Translations under genes and position numbers: made by a program | Part shown: one piece after another, positions 28,601-43,600 of the stretch | How positions within the stretch are numbered: the stretch's first letter is position 1 | Layout: each line of letters opens with the position of its first letter | The notes under the pieces: model-generated | What the model saw: only the letters and a program-made list of their open reading frames with translations | Told to the model about the DNA's origin: nothing | Databases searched by the model: none | From: Casuarius casuarius | Lineage: Eukaryota; Chordata; Aves; Casuariiformes; Casuariidae | Length of the DNA: 64,000 bases | Assembly (NCBI GenBank): GCA_003342895.1 | Contig: PTFA01000055.1 | Span: forward strand, 1,120,743-1,184,742 | Reading direction: 5' to 3'

Positions 28601-31600
28601 AGAAAGGTTCAACTTTCTGAAAGTTTACCTGAGGAATGCATTTAATGTGCTAATGCACTAATGAGCTTTGCTATTTCTTCTTTGTCTTTCTATTTTGCAT
28701 GAAACGGCAGACTGAAATTATAGCAGTCATGTTTCACTGTGCTGCTTTTCCTGACTGGCCCATGCTTTTTTAGGTGGGCTTGTTTTTAATGAAGAGGGGA
28801 GATATATTGTGACTGTGCGGGGCCATACTGTAGTTGGAAAAGCAGGACTAAATCTTGCATGCATATAGGAAGCATTAACCAAACATGAACATCATGACTA
28901 ACACAGATCTAAAGATGGTTCATTTAAAGAACAGGGTGTTTTGTTTTCCTCTATGAAAGGATTGGGTCATGCTTGGAGCAGTTGGAGCATATGACTGGAA
29001 TGGCACAGTGCTCATGGTGAAGGACAGTAGTATTTCAATGCCTACTAATGACACGTTTCGTGACAGGCACTCGGAAAGAAATGAACCCCTTGCAGCCTAT
29101 CTAGGTAAGAGAAACATGCATCTTATAACACTTCTCAACAAATGCTACAAGTCCTCTCTCAATCTCATTAACAAAGATTCTCTCACAAAATATTATCCTA
29201 TTTTTTAGGAGTATGGGAAAATTTATAATGTATGGATGTGTAATCTGTATAATATTTTGCTGTTTAAAAGAAAAAAAATCATTACTTCTGCAATCAGAAG
29301 ACTAGTAAGAATGCGTACAGGCCTAAGCGTACCTAGACTGTCCTCAGTAGACATGTCTAATTTGTTCAGGGAGGGAGATTTCCCTAGTATTCTTTTCAAG
29401 GTTTTCTCTGCCTTCATAGCTAGAAAATGTTCATATAGTATTCAATCCAAATCTTCTTTGCTGAAAATTAAGTTAATTTCTTTGTCTTTCACTCAGTGGA
29501 CAAGAACAAGAGATTACCACTAACCTCTTTATGTGTGTTTTGCATATTGGCAGAGTACTGTTTTCCTCTCAGCCTTTACTGTAGAAGAGCAACTCAGTGA
29601 CCTTACTCTCTCCCTAGGGGAGGCTTTATATACCTCATGATTCTGCTTCCCCGCCCCACCCCAGTTTTGTTTCATCTGCAAATTTCGTAAGTCCTCCATC
29701 ATCCAAGTTGTTAGTGACAGTATTAAATAGAAGAGGTTTAAAATGCCCCCAGAATCATGCTTGCAAGGCTCTATCAGTTTCACAGTGAGCCAGTGACAAC
29801 TGTTCTTTGAAAGCAGCTTTTCAACCAGCTAGTCACCAGTTATTTCACAAGTGCTGTCATCATCTTACAGTATGTAAGAATGGCAAAGTGAACAGTGTCA
29901 AAAACTCTGCTGAAGTTAGGACATATCAGCCTGTCAACAGGTTTAATGACTCAGTGGTGCTCATGACTTTGTGAGACTGTAGGCAAATACGCATGCAGCC
30001 CTTTTATTTGACTCTACTAGCATTCTCTAGAATAAGTAAGGCTAAACGTCTAATTGTAGAATCAAGCTTTAAAAAAGCTCTGAATCACAGCAAGTTTTTC
30101 TGATGCATTCTATGTATACTGCATCTTGAATTCTTTTATGTTTCCTAGGATATACTGTAAACTCAGCATCGACGCCTGGAGGCGTACTATACATAGCAGG
30201 GCAACCTCGATACAATCACACTGGCCAAGTTATCATTTATAAAATGGAAGGAAAAGAGGTGAAAGTACTTCAGAGGTTAAATGGAGAACAAGTAAGTATG
30301 TATTTATGATTAACATAAAGGAGAAATTTGGCATAAGAAATAGAAGTAAAGATTTCAAATGAGAACTCTGTACCAGAAGAGCAAATGAAATCATAAGTTG
30401 TAAGCAAGATCAGAAACAAAGGTTAGGTAGGTTCTCTGATCTAATATGTAGTGATAAATGGACTTAGAGTAGTCAGAGTCCCTAGGGAATTTTCTCTGTG
30501 TGGGGTAAACCTTTGCTGATATTGAAGTGGTTATAGCCATCTCTGGACTGGTAGTTTTGTGTATCCTTTGAATGGAAGGGGTATATCATGGGCAGGAAAT
30601 GGGTGTGATAAGAAGGGTTTTATGGGGGATCATCAACTGGGATAGCAAAAAATATTGAATAGCTCCTTGATGTACTGAGTGGCAGCTCACTGAGAGCTGT
30701 TCCTGCAGGAAAAAATAACATGTACACATGTTACAAAATAACATAATTAAAGATGGTAGTATAATATTACACACAAGAGCATTGAAAGACCTGTCTGTTC
30801 AAGTCTACTCAGGTTTCAGTACAGTATTCTTTCAGTAGAATTCAGGTTACCTAATTTTCAACATCTATAGTTGGTGTCTACAGCTCAGCTGAGGAACCTT
30901 GGGTCCATTTAGAGAAAGTAGGAAATTAGGAAAGTACACATTTTTAAGGTTTAAGTGATCTGGCCTATTTGAAGCACCTTCTGGGGATAAGAAGCATCAT
31001 GCACTAGAAGGGATTGTTTCTTATGCTGACTACAAAGAAAATTCAGGGTGACTAGCTTAACTGTCAGCTGAATATAATCAGATGAATCCCAAACCTTGTG
31101 CCCCATCTATACATGTCTCAGGTCTTTGAGTAGCTCTTGTTCCTCTGCATTCAGCGGTGACTTGGGAATTTTGGAGATTGTTTACACTGTGTTGTTTCAG
31201 GGCATTTTATCCATCCTCCTACCTTTTTCCCTGGTTAGCCTAAAACCTTTAATTTTGTTCCTTCTTTTAATTATTGCTTGGACTGAAGAGAAAATTAGCA
31301 TCCCAAAGACGTTTCTATTCAAATGCTGTCTCTCTATATACAATATGAGAGGTCTCACTCCCCTTACCAGGTAGGAGGCACTATTTGTACCTTTCAAACT
31401 CAAGAAAGTTAAGTTTTTTTGGATTATGCTTAAGAAAATCCAACAACAGACCTCAAAACAAAAAACAAGCTTTAAAGGCAAACAAACAAAAAACCTTGAT
31501 AGGTAGCAAAGAAAATTTCTGCTTTTGGGTTAAAATTTGACATTGTTGTAAGCAACTGTAAAACAGGTCTCTGAATAAGAAATCTTGCATGATGCTGCTG

Positions 31601-34600
31601 ACTATGCCTCTGATTTATACCTTATATCTTCTTGCAGATTGGGTCATATTTTGGGGGTGTTATTACCACAATAGACATCAACAGGGACTCATTTACAGAC
31701 CTTCTTCTTGTTGGAGCTCCTATGTATATGGGAACTGAAAAAGAGGAGCAAGGGAAAGTGTATGTGTATGCGCTGAACAAGGTAAGGATGACATTTACCA
31801 GCCAGGAATAGAACATACTCCTTTTATTATCTTCTATCCTTATAGCCTTATTCTAAACAAATGTGATAATTTGAGCTGGGGGAGATGACCTGTTGAAAAC
31901 AAAGAAACAGAATTCTGACAATTAGGAGAGCATAATACAGATTATTTCTTGGAAAATTTTCTTCTCAAACTCTTGTTTTCTCACCTTTTTTCTAATTTAG
32001 TATTTTATGTAGACAAGCAGCATATCCTGCAAACTGCAATGTGGTATAAATGCAAATTTACAGGGTTAATTTTCTATCCATGTTTTCTTTTGGTTTCCAC
32101 ACATTAGGGAGCTCTTCTAGACTCAGTTGTGTCACACTGTGTGATAATTGTACTTAGCTTCTGCCTATGTCTTCCCTGTATATATCTGTAAGTCAGTGTC
32201 ATACTCTCCATTCTTGCTTTTTAGTATTAAAGGCCTTTTCTATTACAGTCTCTGAAGGGAATTTGAGCATTCTGTACATCACTTCCGCTTCAGAGACTGT
32301 GGATAGATAGGTTCTTCCTTCTCAATGTCTGAGTGCTTTTTTTTTTCTTCCTTGTTTCTTCTTTTAGTCTAGTACCAAGGTGTATTGCCATAACAGTTAC
32401 AAAAGTAGGTCCTAGCAGCAGTGGTGTGCTAAAATGCTGTTGCAGGGAAAAGGCCTGAGAAGACTGGATCTGTTCAACAAGAAACTGTTCCAGTTTCTAC
32501 ATGCATGTCGCTAACAACAACTTGCTGGGTTGGCAAGAAAACAAGAATTCCACATCCTCTAATAATGCAAGGGTTTGAAATTTGTTTTCCCTGTGATTCC
32601 TTTTATCCATCTCCAAACAAAGGAGATGAAGCAACCTCTTGCTGCTGCTCCTTTCTAACACGGAACGCATGGGGACAATCTCTTTCTTGGAAAGACTGGA
32701 TATATAGCATACCGTATTTGGGGTTTTGATCTAGGATTCATGTGCATTGGACACTGTTGGCCAGAAGGATATATATGTAAGGACATGGAATATGTATATA
32801 CTGAGCATGTGTGTGTGTGTGCTGAGGATAGAATTCAGCCCCTGTGAGAGAAATGCTCTCTTTTGTTCTGGAATTACAGTACTGCCATCTGTGATCCATC
32901 ATAAACTTGGCTCACTTCTCAGACTAAGAGACTGCCTTTGGAAAAAATCTGTACAGTGTCTCAAGAATTAAGTGTTTTAATTATAGTATCATCCAAATAC
33001 CGTTATGATAGTATGCTTTCCTGTGAACCTGCAACTTCAAGAAATGTCTATAAGCATCTAGACACAGAGGGGGAGAGGGAGAAGAAGGGGGAGGGAGAGG
33101 GAGAGGGAGTCTTTCCCATCAGCTTCTTAAAAAGAACATTTGAATTATAGTTCCAGAATTACCGTTTTTCCAGCACACTGTCATTATGAGTGGGATGTAA
33201 TTTTTCATTTAATTCATCAGTTTGTCTTCTGTACAGGAGCACTTAAAAATCTTCATTGCCAAAATGTTGATGGAAATCCACAAACTCTAAATTTATTCCT
33301 TCACAGACAAAGTTTGAATATCAGATGAGTCTCGAACCTGTAAAGCAAACATGCTGCTCTCCATTAAAACATGACACCTGCAAAGTTCTCAAAAATGAGC
33401 CTTGTGGTGCACGCTTTGGGACTGCGATCGCTGCAGTAAAGGATCTCAACCTTGATGGATATAATGACATTGTAATAGGATCACCCTTAGAGGATGATCA
33501 TCGGGGAGCTGTTTATATTTATCATGGCCATGGCAACACTATCAGTAAAAAATATACACAGGTATGGAGTAAAACTTTAAGGATTGGCAGCTGCTAGAAG
33601 TTTATGTAGCACTATCCTCATTTTCCTGTATCTTTCCAACACAGGATCAAACTGACTTCACCTGTCATGACAGCTTCTTTTTTAAAATGCTCTGTAGTTT
33701 TAAACTCAGTCTGATTTAACCAAATTTGACTCTAATATTGTTATAAAATCTATTTCCATGTTTTCATTAGAAACCTTCTAAAATGTTTTGTACAACCAGA
33801 AAAGTAGGTATTTTATAATTCTGAAAATTTATAGTGTGTTCATCACCATGGTAACCCTTTCAGAAGTACCCTAATGAAAACTTAATATATTTAAAGAGTT
33901 TAAAAGCCCTGTAAGTGCAAACAAATGCATCTTGAAGGTTTTTATAATATTCACCAATATACACTGCATAAACCTGTTAATGCTTTTCACAGCGTATTGC
34001 ATCAGGTGGAGATGGGGAAAAAGTGAAATTTTTTGGCCAGTCTGTGCATGGAGAAATGGATTTAAATGATGATGGGCTGATTGATGTCACTATCGGAGGC
34101 CTTGGTGGTGCTGCCCTCTTCTGGTATGGATACTAACAGCATCTGTCAGGGTAGAAAATAGTAATTTATCGTATGATACTTATTAATCGTACCAGATTTC
34201 ATCTCATACTTTGACACTAGCTGTGAATCATAATATTTTAACGTCTCTCTGGAGGAAGTAGTATAAAATGTAATGGATAATAATAACTAACACATACAGA
34301 AATGTTTTAAAAACCTTGTTAGCCAAGTATGAAGATCATCTCCTAGACTGTATTCAAAATAGAAACTTATTCCACTTGAGGCACAAAGTATAATAAAAAA
34401 ACCCCCATTTATTCTCTTTATTACATTATATTGCATATTGTCTTCTTAGCAATACCAAGGGCAGGTTCAAATATAATGGGGTTACTAAGAAAACTCTATT
34501 TTGGCTCCCTACCAAGAAATTTGGAAATATTAAACTAAACATTCTGGTGAACAGTGAATTCATTTTCTTTACGCAAACACATGATTCAGATAGTTCAATG

Positions 34601-37600
34601 AGCAATATATTATTAAAGGGAGAAGAAAAAAGTACCAGTAAGATAAATAAACATGATAACATGGAATCTCTCTTTCCTAAGGCAGAACTAAAGCTATTTC
34701 ATAGCTCTCTCCCTGCTAAAGCAATTGCTAAGCCAGCTGACTGCTTTCACTATTGTGCAATTACACCTGACTTTTAGCTCTTACAGCCTAACATATGAGA
34801 AGTGTCACATAAAGTATTAATCCTTTTTAAATACATCCTGTTGCATTGTGTTACACTCTTTTCCTCCTTTACCCTTTTAGTGCATTGCATTGCCTCTCAC
34901 AGGTGTTTCGCCTTTTAGGACTTCATCTCCACAGAAGTAGTGGGACAGCTCTCAGTACAGAGAATAATGCATCAAAGTCTCTGTAGGGTCAGGTTCTAAG
35001 ACTGTAAGATGATTTGGAAGGAAACTCAGTGTTTCTGAGTCCAGACTTTTCAGAGTTATGACCCACAGTCCTCACAGAAAGAAAACATGACTTGAACTTT
35101 AATATCATAACAAAAAGTTAGGGATTTCCTGGTTTATAGTTTCTACCCTCAGTTTTGATGGCATTTACAAACTTTTTTCTAAAATAACGATGAGGTAGAT
35201 TATTTATTTATTTTTATGAAAGCTGAGAATTCTCCATAACTGATCACCTCTAGGATGATAAGCAAACTACCTGATATTCATAATAAGACTTTCAAGGGCC
35301 TTCCCAGGGGAAATTGATATTTTCTGCAAGCTTGTTACTACTCGGTCCAGTGGATTACTGCTCTGTAGGAAGTCTTGAAACAAGTAACAGACTCATTTTT
35401 CCTGCAACTTTGGCAGCTATATGTAGTGCTTACAGCAGCTCTTGCTCCTTTACATTAATATAATTTATTGTCCCTTGAGCATGATTGAGTTTGCCAGTTT
35501 ATATGTTGGAGGCATCAAAAGTAACAAATGTTTTGGTTGTTTTTTTCTTATAGATCTGAACTCTCTAAATAGTATTTTTAATGGTTGGGGACACAGCACA
35601 AATCCCACTGATTCTCGGTGAGATTTGGGATCCAGGGCGCTTAGAGACCCCACAGTCAGGTAGTGTAGCTTGGCAAGTCACTGTGCACTAGCTGACCATT
35701 GTAAGTGGGAGGTAAAATGCTTTTCCTTAAAATCCTTTCATGGAGGGAAAGTTTAAGTTAATATCTACTGCTTCATATTTGCTATGGACACAGGCATACT
35801 TCTTCATACAGAAGAGCCTGGCATTCTCATCTGCCAGGGACAGTGCTCCTAAGCAATCCCACCCCGTCCCCACACTCCTTCCAGATGCTTGTGCGGGGAG
35901 CTGGGACAGGGAACTGATGGAGCTGGAACAAAGATCATCCTCTCCCCTTCCGCCCGTTATTTTTGAAAGGCATTTTTTAACTTTGACCTGACCCTCAGTC
36001 TGGTCACCGTGCAGCAGCATCAAAACGTTCATCCATTTAAGTTAAGGGAGGTGATAAGAGCAAGAGCACGGACTGCTCCAGCTGCTTCGGAAAGCTGCCA
36101 AGTCGGCGACCTGCCTGCTGCTGCCGCGGCTCCTGTCCTTCCCCTGCCAGCCACCGGTGCCTGCTCACCCCCGCCAGCGCTCCCTGCGTCCAGGGCTCGC
36201 CTGCCCCTTCCCTGCGCTGCTTGGATCGCAGAGCTGAAGAAAGATACTTCACCAGCTACTTTTCTGCTGATTTGGCATGCTGGGATAGTCCGTATCGAGC
36301 TCAGACAAGGAACTGAGCCAGAGCAAAGTAACGCATTGCGGGCACGGGGGTGAATAGCAAAGGGGAGCTAAAGCGCTGCAAGTTGCTAGCGGGTCTCAGC
36401 TTGTTTATCTAGCCATAGCCTAAGAGCTGACATCCCATCCTCCATGGGCAGTAACTTCTTTCTCTGTGGCTACTACTGAGAATGGGTCTGAGTCTTCAGA
36501 AATGGAGCTTTCTGAAATGTCAAAATGTCTTTTGAAACAGAACTGGCTCTATAATTGCTTAAACACTTTTGAAACTCTTTCCTTTCACCTTGTATCCATT
36601 CTGTAAGAAGTACAGCACTGTAGAGAAACCCTGTGGCCATTTTATCTTTAATATATAGTTTACTGGTACTTTGTATAGACTGTGTCATTAATTACCTGTG
36701 TACATCATCAGATATGTTTATTTTAATGTCCAGGATTGCACATTTTATAAGTTCATTTTTAAAAAGTTATAAAAGTTGCTGCTGTTATTTTCAGGGGATT
36801 CTTTCCCTTTTTGTCTTTTTGTTAAGGTCTCGTGATGTGGCCGAAGTAAATGTTTCCATGCAATTTACACCCAAAAGCATCAATATCCAACAGCAAAACT
36901 GTCAGATAAATAAAAGAAAAACCATATGCATAAATGCCACAATTTGTTTTAAAACCAGACTAAAATCTAAGCAAGATCCATTTGAATCCAGTAAGTAGAC
37001 AAGCACCAAGCTATAGAATCTTTGCATATAAAACTGTTACACTCACGTTAGTTTACTTCTCAAAAAATGGAATGTATCTCTTTTTTAAATTTGGTATTCA
37101 AAGTGCATTTAAAATATTGGCTGGCAAAAAAGAACGTGTGGGGGTAAATTTGGTCATAATGCTGATCTGAACTTCCTTTTCAGGTCTACAGTATTGGATT
37201 ACTCTTGACTCACAAAGACAAATATCTCGAAGCTTATTCACGGAGAGCCATGAGAGGAAAATGCAAAAAAATATTACTGTCAAAGGGTCAGAATGTATTA
37301 AACATAACTTCTACATGTTGGCAAGTAAATCATTTAAAGTGGCTATGTTTTTCTCATGTTGATACTGTAATAGGCCTTAAATATATTGTATTAATTATAA
37401 ACTAGATGAAAATTCTGCATCTACAATTATAATTAAGAAGTGTACATGAAATTCATTTACTATTTAGGATTTGTATATTTGTGTATGTGTATAGTTATAA
37501 ACTATTTATTTATATGTAAAGACTATTTACTGTTGTCTGTCTGCTATGTATCTGTCTTTAGAAAGAACGTAACACATTTAGTTGAATTCCGCAGCCATAG

Positions 37601-40600
37601 TGGTTGATAGTTTAGGTGCATTCAATACTCAGCAGGAGTATGGGAGCTGAAAGGCTAATTTGCATATTGGTGCGATTCCTTCTAGTAAAACCGTATAATC
37701 AAAAAACTCTCAAATTAAGTTTGAGATGAAGAATACTAATACACTGTAAAAGAGGAATGTAATTAGCGACTATAGGTGTGAAATTGTCCAGATTATAACT
37801 AATGTGCAGAGCGAACAGAGCTGTATATTATAAGCTACCTACATTTAAAACATTAGCAGTTTCACAATTGTAGCCGAATCCAAAACTAATGATAAATGAT
37901 ACCTAGTATTTGCTTGCATATGCAATACATTTCCTAATCTTGACTTCACCCAAGATGATACTGCTCCTGTTCATCTTACTGACCCTTTAAGCACAATGAA
38001 AAAAGAAAAGGTCAAGTTGACATTTCTGAGGCATTCCTAAATAAATCTGTGTTGGAAATGCTTGGGCTATGTGACATTTTTATGATGAGATGAGACACAC
38101 AAAAATGTCAGTAGGTATTTATAAGGTTTGGCTTACAGACTAAATGCTTTGTCATCAGTTACAGGCATTAGCATGCTTTCCTAGCACAGTAAGGATGGCA
38201 ACAGTGTGACTGGAAAATGTTTTGCCTCAGCACTGTGGTTTTTTTATCCTCCTTCAGTCACTTAGATATTAAAGTGAATGTCCATAACAGTAATCTCATT
38301 TTCTTCATCTTCTAGGACAAGCCTGACTTTCAGGACTCTGTAAAGGTTTTGCTGGAATTCAATTTCTCTGATCCAGAGAGTGGACCTGTACTTGATAGCA
38401 ACTTGCCAAATTCAATATCTGAATATGTAAGTCAGTAAGAGTCTGTATTAATACCCAAAGTATTTAGGGTAAAATTCATACCCCACACAAGATCTGAAAG
38501 TATTATTCACAAATTGGCTCTAGAGGAAGGGTGGCTGAGCCTGTCCAGAAGATGTGTCCTCCAAACAAGTCTCCAGGAGTGAAGAGCACAATTCAATGAG
38601 CTTGGGGAACCAGCACTGGGTTTTAATGCTGTCCAAAGTTAACAGAAGATAAAAGAGAGTACAAGCAATTTTATTGTCTGTTTTACATGGATAGAGCAGG
38701 GGAATGTTAGTCATATACTTTGGGTGGTGCTAGGCATCGTTCATACTTTTAATATTGACTCTTTTTGTAACCGAGATGTTTGTAACTTATAAGGGAATGA
38801 ATAGTAAGGTTATGTTTCACCTGCACATTTTACATGTACTGATTAATATTACGAAAGACTTCTTTGACTGTCAAACAGAAGACCTTATTATATAAAATAA
38901 GATAATGAATTAAATGCAAGTATTTAATTTTGATAATAAATGTAATAAAATTGAGAAAATACTCTTGTTGCAGATTCCTTTCACAAAAGATTGTGGAGCC
39001 AAGAATAAATGCATTTCAGATCTCGTTCTGAATGTGAAAGCAAGCATAGCTGGAGACAGGTAACTACACTGGATTCATTGTATCACTTAATATCTGTACA
39101 AAATTTCTATGTAAATTATAAATTCTGTACTCCAATAAGATAATGCTATGGCATAGTTTCCAAATCAGAAAACAGATTTAAAGTTAAGATGTCCAACAAA
39201 CTTATTTTATTTTACAGCTCTTCTCCATTCATTGTGAAATCACGCAATGATAAGTTCACCATCCAACTGTCTGTCAAGAACAAAAAAGACAGTGCCTATA
39301 ATACTAGAGTTTTGGTTCAGTATTCTCCAAATATTATTTTTGCTGGAATTGAGGTAGGAATTTTTCACTTTTATCTTTATCATAACCTATATTGGTAGGG
39401 AGATCTCAGGAATCCTTTATATTGAGGCCTGAATTTTACTGCTCTGGCATCCTCTCAGTTGATGGGAAGAGCTGGCCTTGGGCGTGCCATCCTCACTCAT
39501 ACGCCTAAGATAGTGTATTTATTTTGACCTGAGCGGACTATGGCTTCTCCTCCCTTAATGACAGACACAAGTTTTACAATGACACTAAGGCAGAAAGTAA
39601 GTGCTGGCATCTAAGAGATGAATATCAAAATCACAAATCCTTTGTACATCTGTAGACCCAGAAATGCCTCATTATTCATCAGTACAGTTCCTGTGCTCCT
39701 CAAATTCTGCTTTTGCACATATACAAAAAAGCACTGCCTTGGAAGGGCAGCATGGCTCAGTGCTGCCTCATCCCTACCTCAGAGAGCATTTCCAAAGCAG
39801 CTGTTTTTCTGCCTATGTTCACCAAAGGGCCTGACTCAATACATAGGCTAAGAATTCACCCCCGCTCAGATGGTAAACTTTTGAGATGTTTGTTTTCAGT
39901 CAACAGTCCTCTTGTTGCCTGAAGAATACTATGAGAAATCAAGGATCCATAGCACTGTCAGTGACCCTGTGGCCATAATTTATGAAGCATGAATGTCATT
40001 TTTTGTTCCCAAGTTAGGTACACAATTTCCAAAATTACACATAAATACTTTGTACTTATACCTATTTTGATCTGTTTGACCCTATGACTAATTTATATGA
40101 TGTCCAGTTTGTATATAGTAAATGCTAACATTCCGAACACTTTCACTGGAAGGGAATAATGGCAGCTAATTCATGTAGATGTCCATATGTGGAAATTGTT
40201 TTGCAGATGTTGTGGCTTCCTATTTTAGTTCCAGTTCAGCTAAGACTTTGACTCTTACAATGTTTTGATGATGAAAAGTGACAGTGATATATACGTTTGG
40301 TAATCCATTGATGGTTTATTTTCTTGGTCAAAATTTAACAAGTGTTTGCACATGGTCAAACTATAAAAAACTGATTTCAATTTCTTTTCTGTTTAGGATA
40401 TTCAGAAAGACAGTTGCGAGTCCAATCACAACATCACCTGCAAAGTGGGATATCCCTTTCTAAAACCTGCACAAGAGGTAAAATGTTCTAATGTGGGGAA
40501 GGTTTTCTTGCTCCATGCTGTTCTAAGGCCAGGACAGTCCGTGTTGGCTTTAGTTGTAATGAGTAGGGAATTTTTGTGAGACCCGGTAGTCATTTATTTA

Positions 40601-43600
40601 CACTGTAAACATTTTTGTTCAGTATTCTAGGCATTTTACTGTACACTGTATGTGAAATTCCAGCAGCCTTCTCTAGGCAGCTCATCTCCACTGTAGTTAC
40701 CAAGCTTTGGCATTTAGTTCCTTCTTCAGGCAGTGGAGAAGAAAATGGTTTTGGTAAATTGCTTGCAAGATCAGCTGGTTTGTATTAAGAATCATTTAGT
40801 TATATATTTCTAATACTGTATGTAAGAAGTTTTATTGAGACTTCTTAGTTCTGAAAATTTGAGGCTACTGTTTAATAAACTTCTGACTATTAGATTTCCT
40901 TCTTGTTTGGGGCAAAAACAAAAAAGGGGATTTCTTCATAGAAAAGGGTTAAAATGTATATAAGGATTCCATAGATACAAGTACCGAAATTTAGCTCATT
41001 TTTCATCAGATCAAACCTTATTAATGTGCTTTTATTTCCTTTAAAAATGTGTAATTTATTTCTTCAAACAGATTTCCTTCAAAATATCATTCCAGTTCAA
41101 TGCATCTTACCTACTGGAAAATGCTACTGTTCATGTATATGCAACAAGGTTAGTTGCAGTTGTTGCTTTTCCTCTTGTGCCCCCCCCTTTTTTTAAGAAA
41201 GCTCTACATTTTTACCATGCGTTTCATGGTAAAACTCAGAAGAGTTTAAATAATCTGTAGAGGGGGCAGCTTTAGAGATGTACTAAAGAGTAACAAGCAG
41301 TGGATCAAGTGGACTAAATAGCTGTTTGTCTCTACAGCCTGAGAGTCAGAAATGAGTCAGAATTCACAGGAGCTTTAGCTTCAAAAAAGTTTTAATCACT
41401 TACAAAATTACCATGGATTTGAGCATAAATTGCAGTCTATGCTATGGAAAGGCTCAGCCCTTAAACAGCACCAGCATTGCAGAGGTTTGCCTTGATAGCG
41501 CTGGGTGGGTCAATGGACTTTGCTTGCCCTCAGTGTTTGCTGTCCCTGGGAAATACAGGAGTGGTGCGAGAGTAGTGGCCATGATGTGATCCGTGTTCAT
41601 TCAGTCAGCTGCAGTCTGTATTCTCTTTTTAACAAAAATGTGTCTCTGAGCTGCAACTCATGCAGGATTTACCTTTTTAGTTACTGGAAATAGCCTTTTG
41701 AATTTATTTTTAGTAGCTAATAATTAGCTGGAAGTGACTAGTGTGGTTTTGTACCCAGAGCTGTAATTATTTCTGTCTCTCCAGTAGTCCTATTGTGTGT
41801 TCAGGTGAATATCACAGTCCGATCTGAGTGGCACATGTTTTGTTTCAGTGACAGTGAAGAACCACCTGAGACCTTGACTGACAACAGAGGACATGTTACA
41901 ATTCCAGTAAAATATGAAGTAGGATTAATATTTGTAAGGTATTCGTGCTTCTCCATGCTTCTATTTGCTAGCATATTAAATAGCAGGTGTTCAAAGAAAA
42001 TAATATTGTTTTCTTGTTGAGCTGTGCTGAATTAAGTGTGTACAAATGACAGCTTCTAGTCTCTTGAATAGGAAGCACAGACTTTATTGAAAACAGCAGT
42101 TGTGTGAAATAATGGAGCAGTCACTGTCCCTATCAGGCTCCTTATCTAATTAAATTTGATCTGCAGTTTGAAAGTACAACAGCAGCTTTTATTGACTCTT
42201 GTACTTTGCTCCATTCATTCAGAAGCATTTCAGGTATATAAGAAAGCACACTTCCAGCTTCCTGATAGCCAGGAATTTTTATCACTGTGGTAATGCATAG
42301 TATGGTGTTTTCTTTCCAGCTTCAAAAATTATCCTTAATTTTAGTTTATTACAGGGTTTTTTATCAGTTCAGATACAAGTTTTAATGCAGGTCTTGTAGT
42401 ATACTTTGTTTTCAGAAATAACTGGAATTCAGTTAAATTCTGTCTGTGAAAAACAGGTATAGTATGTATAAATAATGTCATAGAATACAGTGCATCGTGT
42501 GTGAGTGTGAATAATTAAGTTAAATTCATTTTGGGTGCATTTCAGAGTTCAAATCCAGCCTTCATTTGTCCCACCTGAGAAAAGGTTGAGCTTAGCTGGT
42601 TTTGCTCTGCTTTTTCTCTGTTCTCTTTTTAGGAATCTGCCTGTTTCACATGGCAGTACTAGAATAAGGAATGGCACAGCTAGAATAAGGATGGCATAAT
42701 CAGGCCCTGATACATCATTTCTGGGAGCAATATTTGCCTATTTCTAGTTTTAACTGAAAACATTTGAAATATACATAATAGCTTAAAAACCAGCACTACT
42801 CACAAAATGGATGAATTGTACTTTAGTGGCAAAACTAGCCCTGGAGGATTAATAAAAAGATGAAAAGATCTGTATACTTAACTAGTAGAGTTTATTGGGT
42901 TTTGGTGCTTATTGTTTGTTTGTTTTTTAACCTGCAGTGTTTCCAAAGAGTACCATGTTATAATTGCAGCAAATGATACCGTCCCTACTGCTATTAACAC
43001 AACTGAGAATATTGGGGATGAAGTTACTCTACATTATAGGGTAAGAAACAATTAAAACTACATGGTATAGGCACTGGCTTCAAATCCTTTTGCCTACTTT
43101 AATTCACTTAATGTGATAACCTATTACTTAAGTAGCAGGTGTGCAATACATTAATCCTTCTGCGTGAGCGTTTGGTGCTTAACTCTTTTTTTGCTGTCTT
43201 GCTTAGGAATAACGTGAATCAGAGGTTCTCAGTGTGGTCCATTTTCTGTGGGATAATTCCTGTGGGCTTTAGAGAGGCTGCCTTCAGCAGGGGAAAGAAA
43301 GCATGTGCTAGTAAATTAGAAGTTGACCTAAATTCATTACAGTTTGGAACAGATATTTCCAAAAACCTATCAGCTTTGAAAAAGAGAAATACCATGCTCC
43401 AAGAACGTTGTCTTCCTAATTGACAGAATATTGCAGACTAAAATCACCTGGAATGGAGGAGATATTTTGTGGACTAGGAGCCCAGCCTCAAGGGGTAATA
43501 GGACTGAACTTAGTTATTTTGAAAGCATCCCGGTTTCCCAGTGTCAAGTCCAAAGCTGAACACGGGTCTGATATACAGTGAATAAAAGTCTCTGCATCAT

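Noticed and set aside
36009..36353. 114-codon open frame in a GC-rich intronic block
   Set aside because: Composition is Ala/Pro/Arg-rich as expected of GC-rich DNA, overlapping frames exist on the other strand, and no domain is recognisable.
41934..41938. gtaagg as the W22 donor
   Set aside because: It breaks the frame into W23 and removes residues needed to match the human length; kept only as a possible alternative site.
42938..42985. Reading exon W23 in phase 0 from the acceptor
   Set aside because: It hits a stop within 13 codons; entry after two carried bases gives the conserved E-Y-H-x-x-I-A-A-N sequence.
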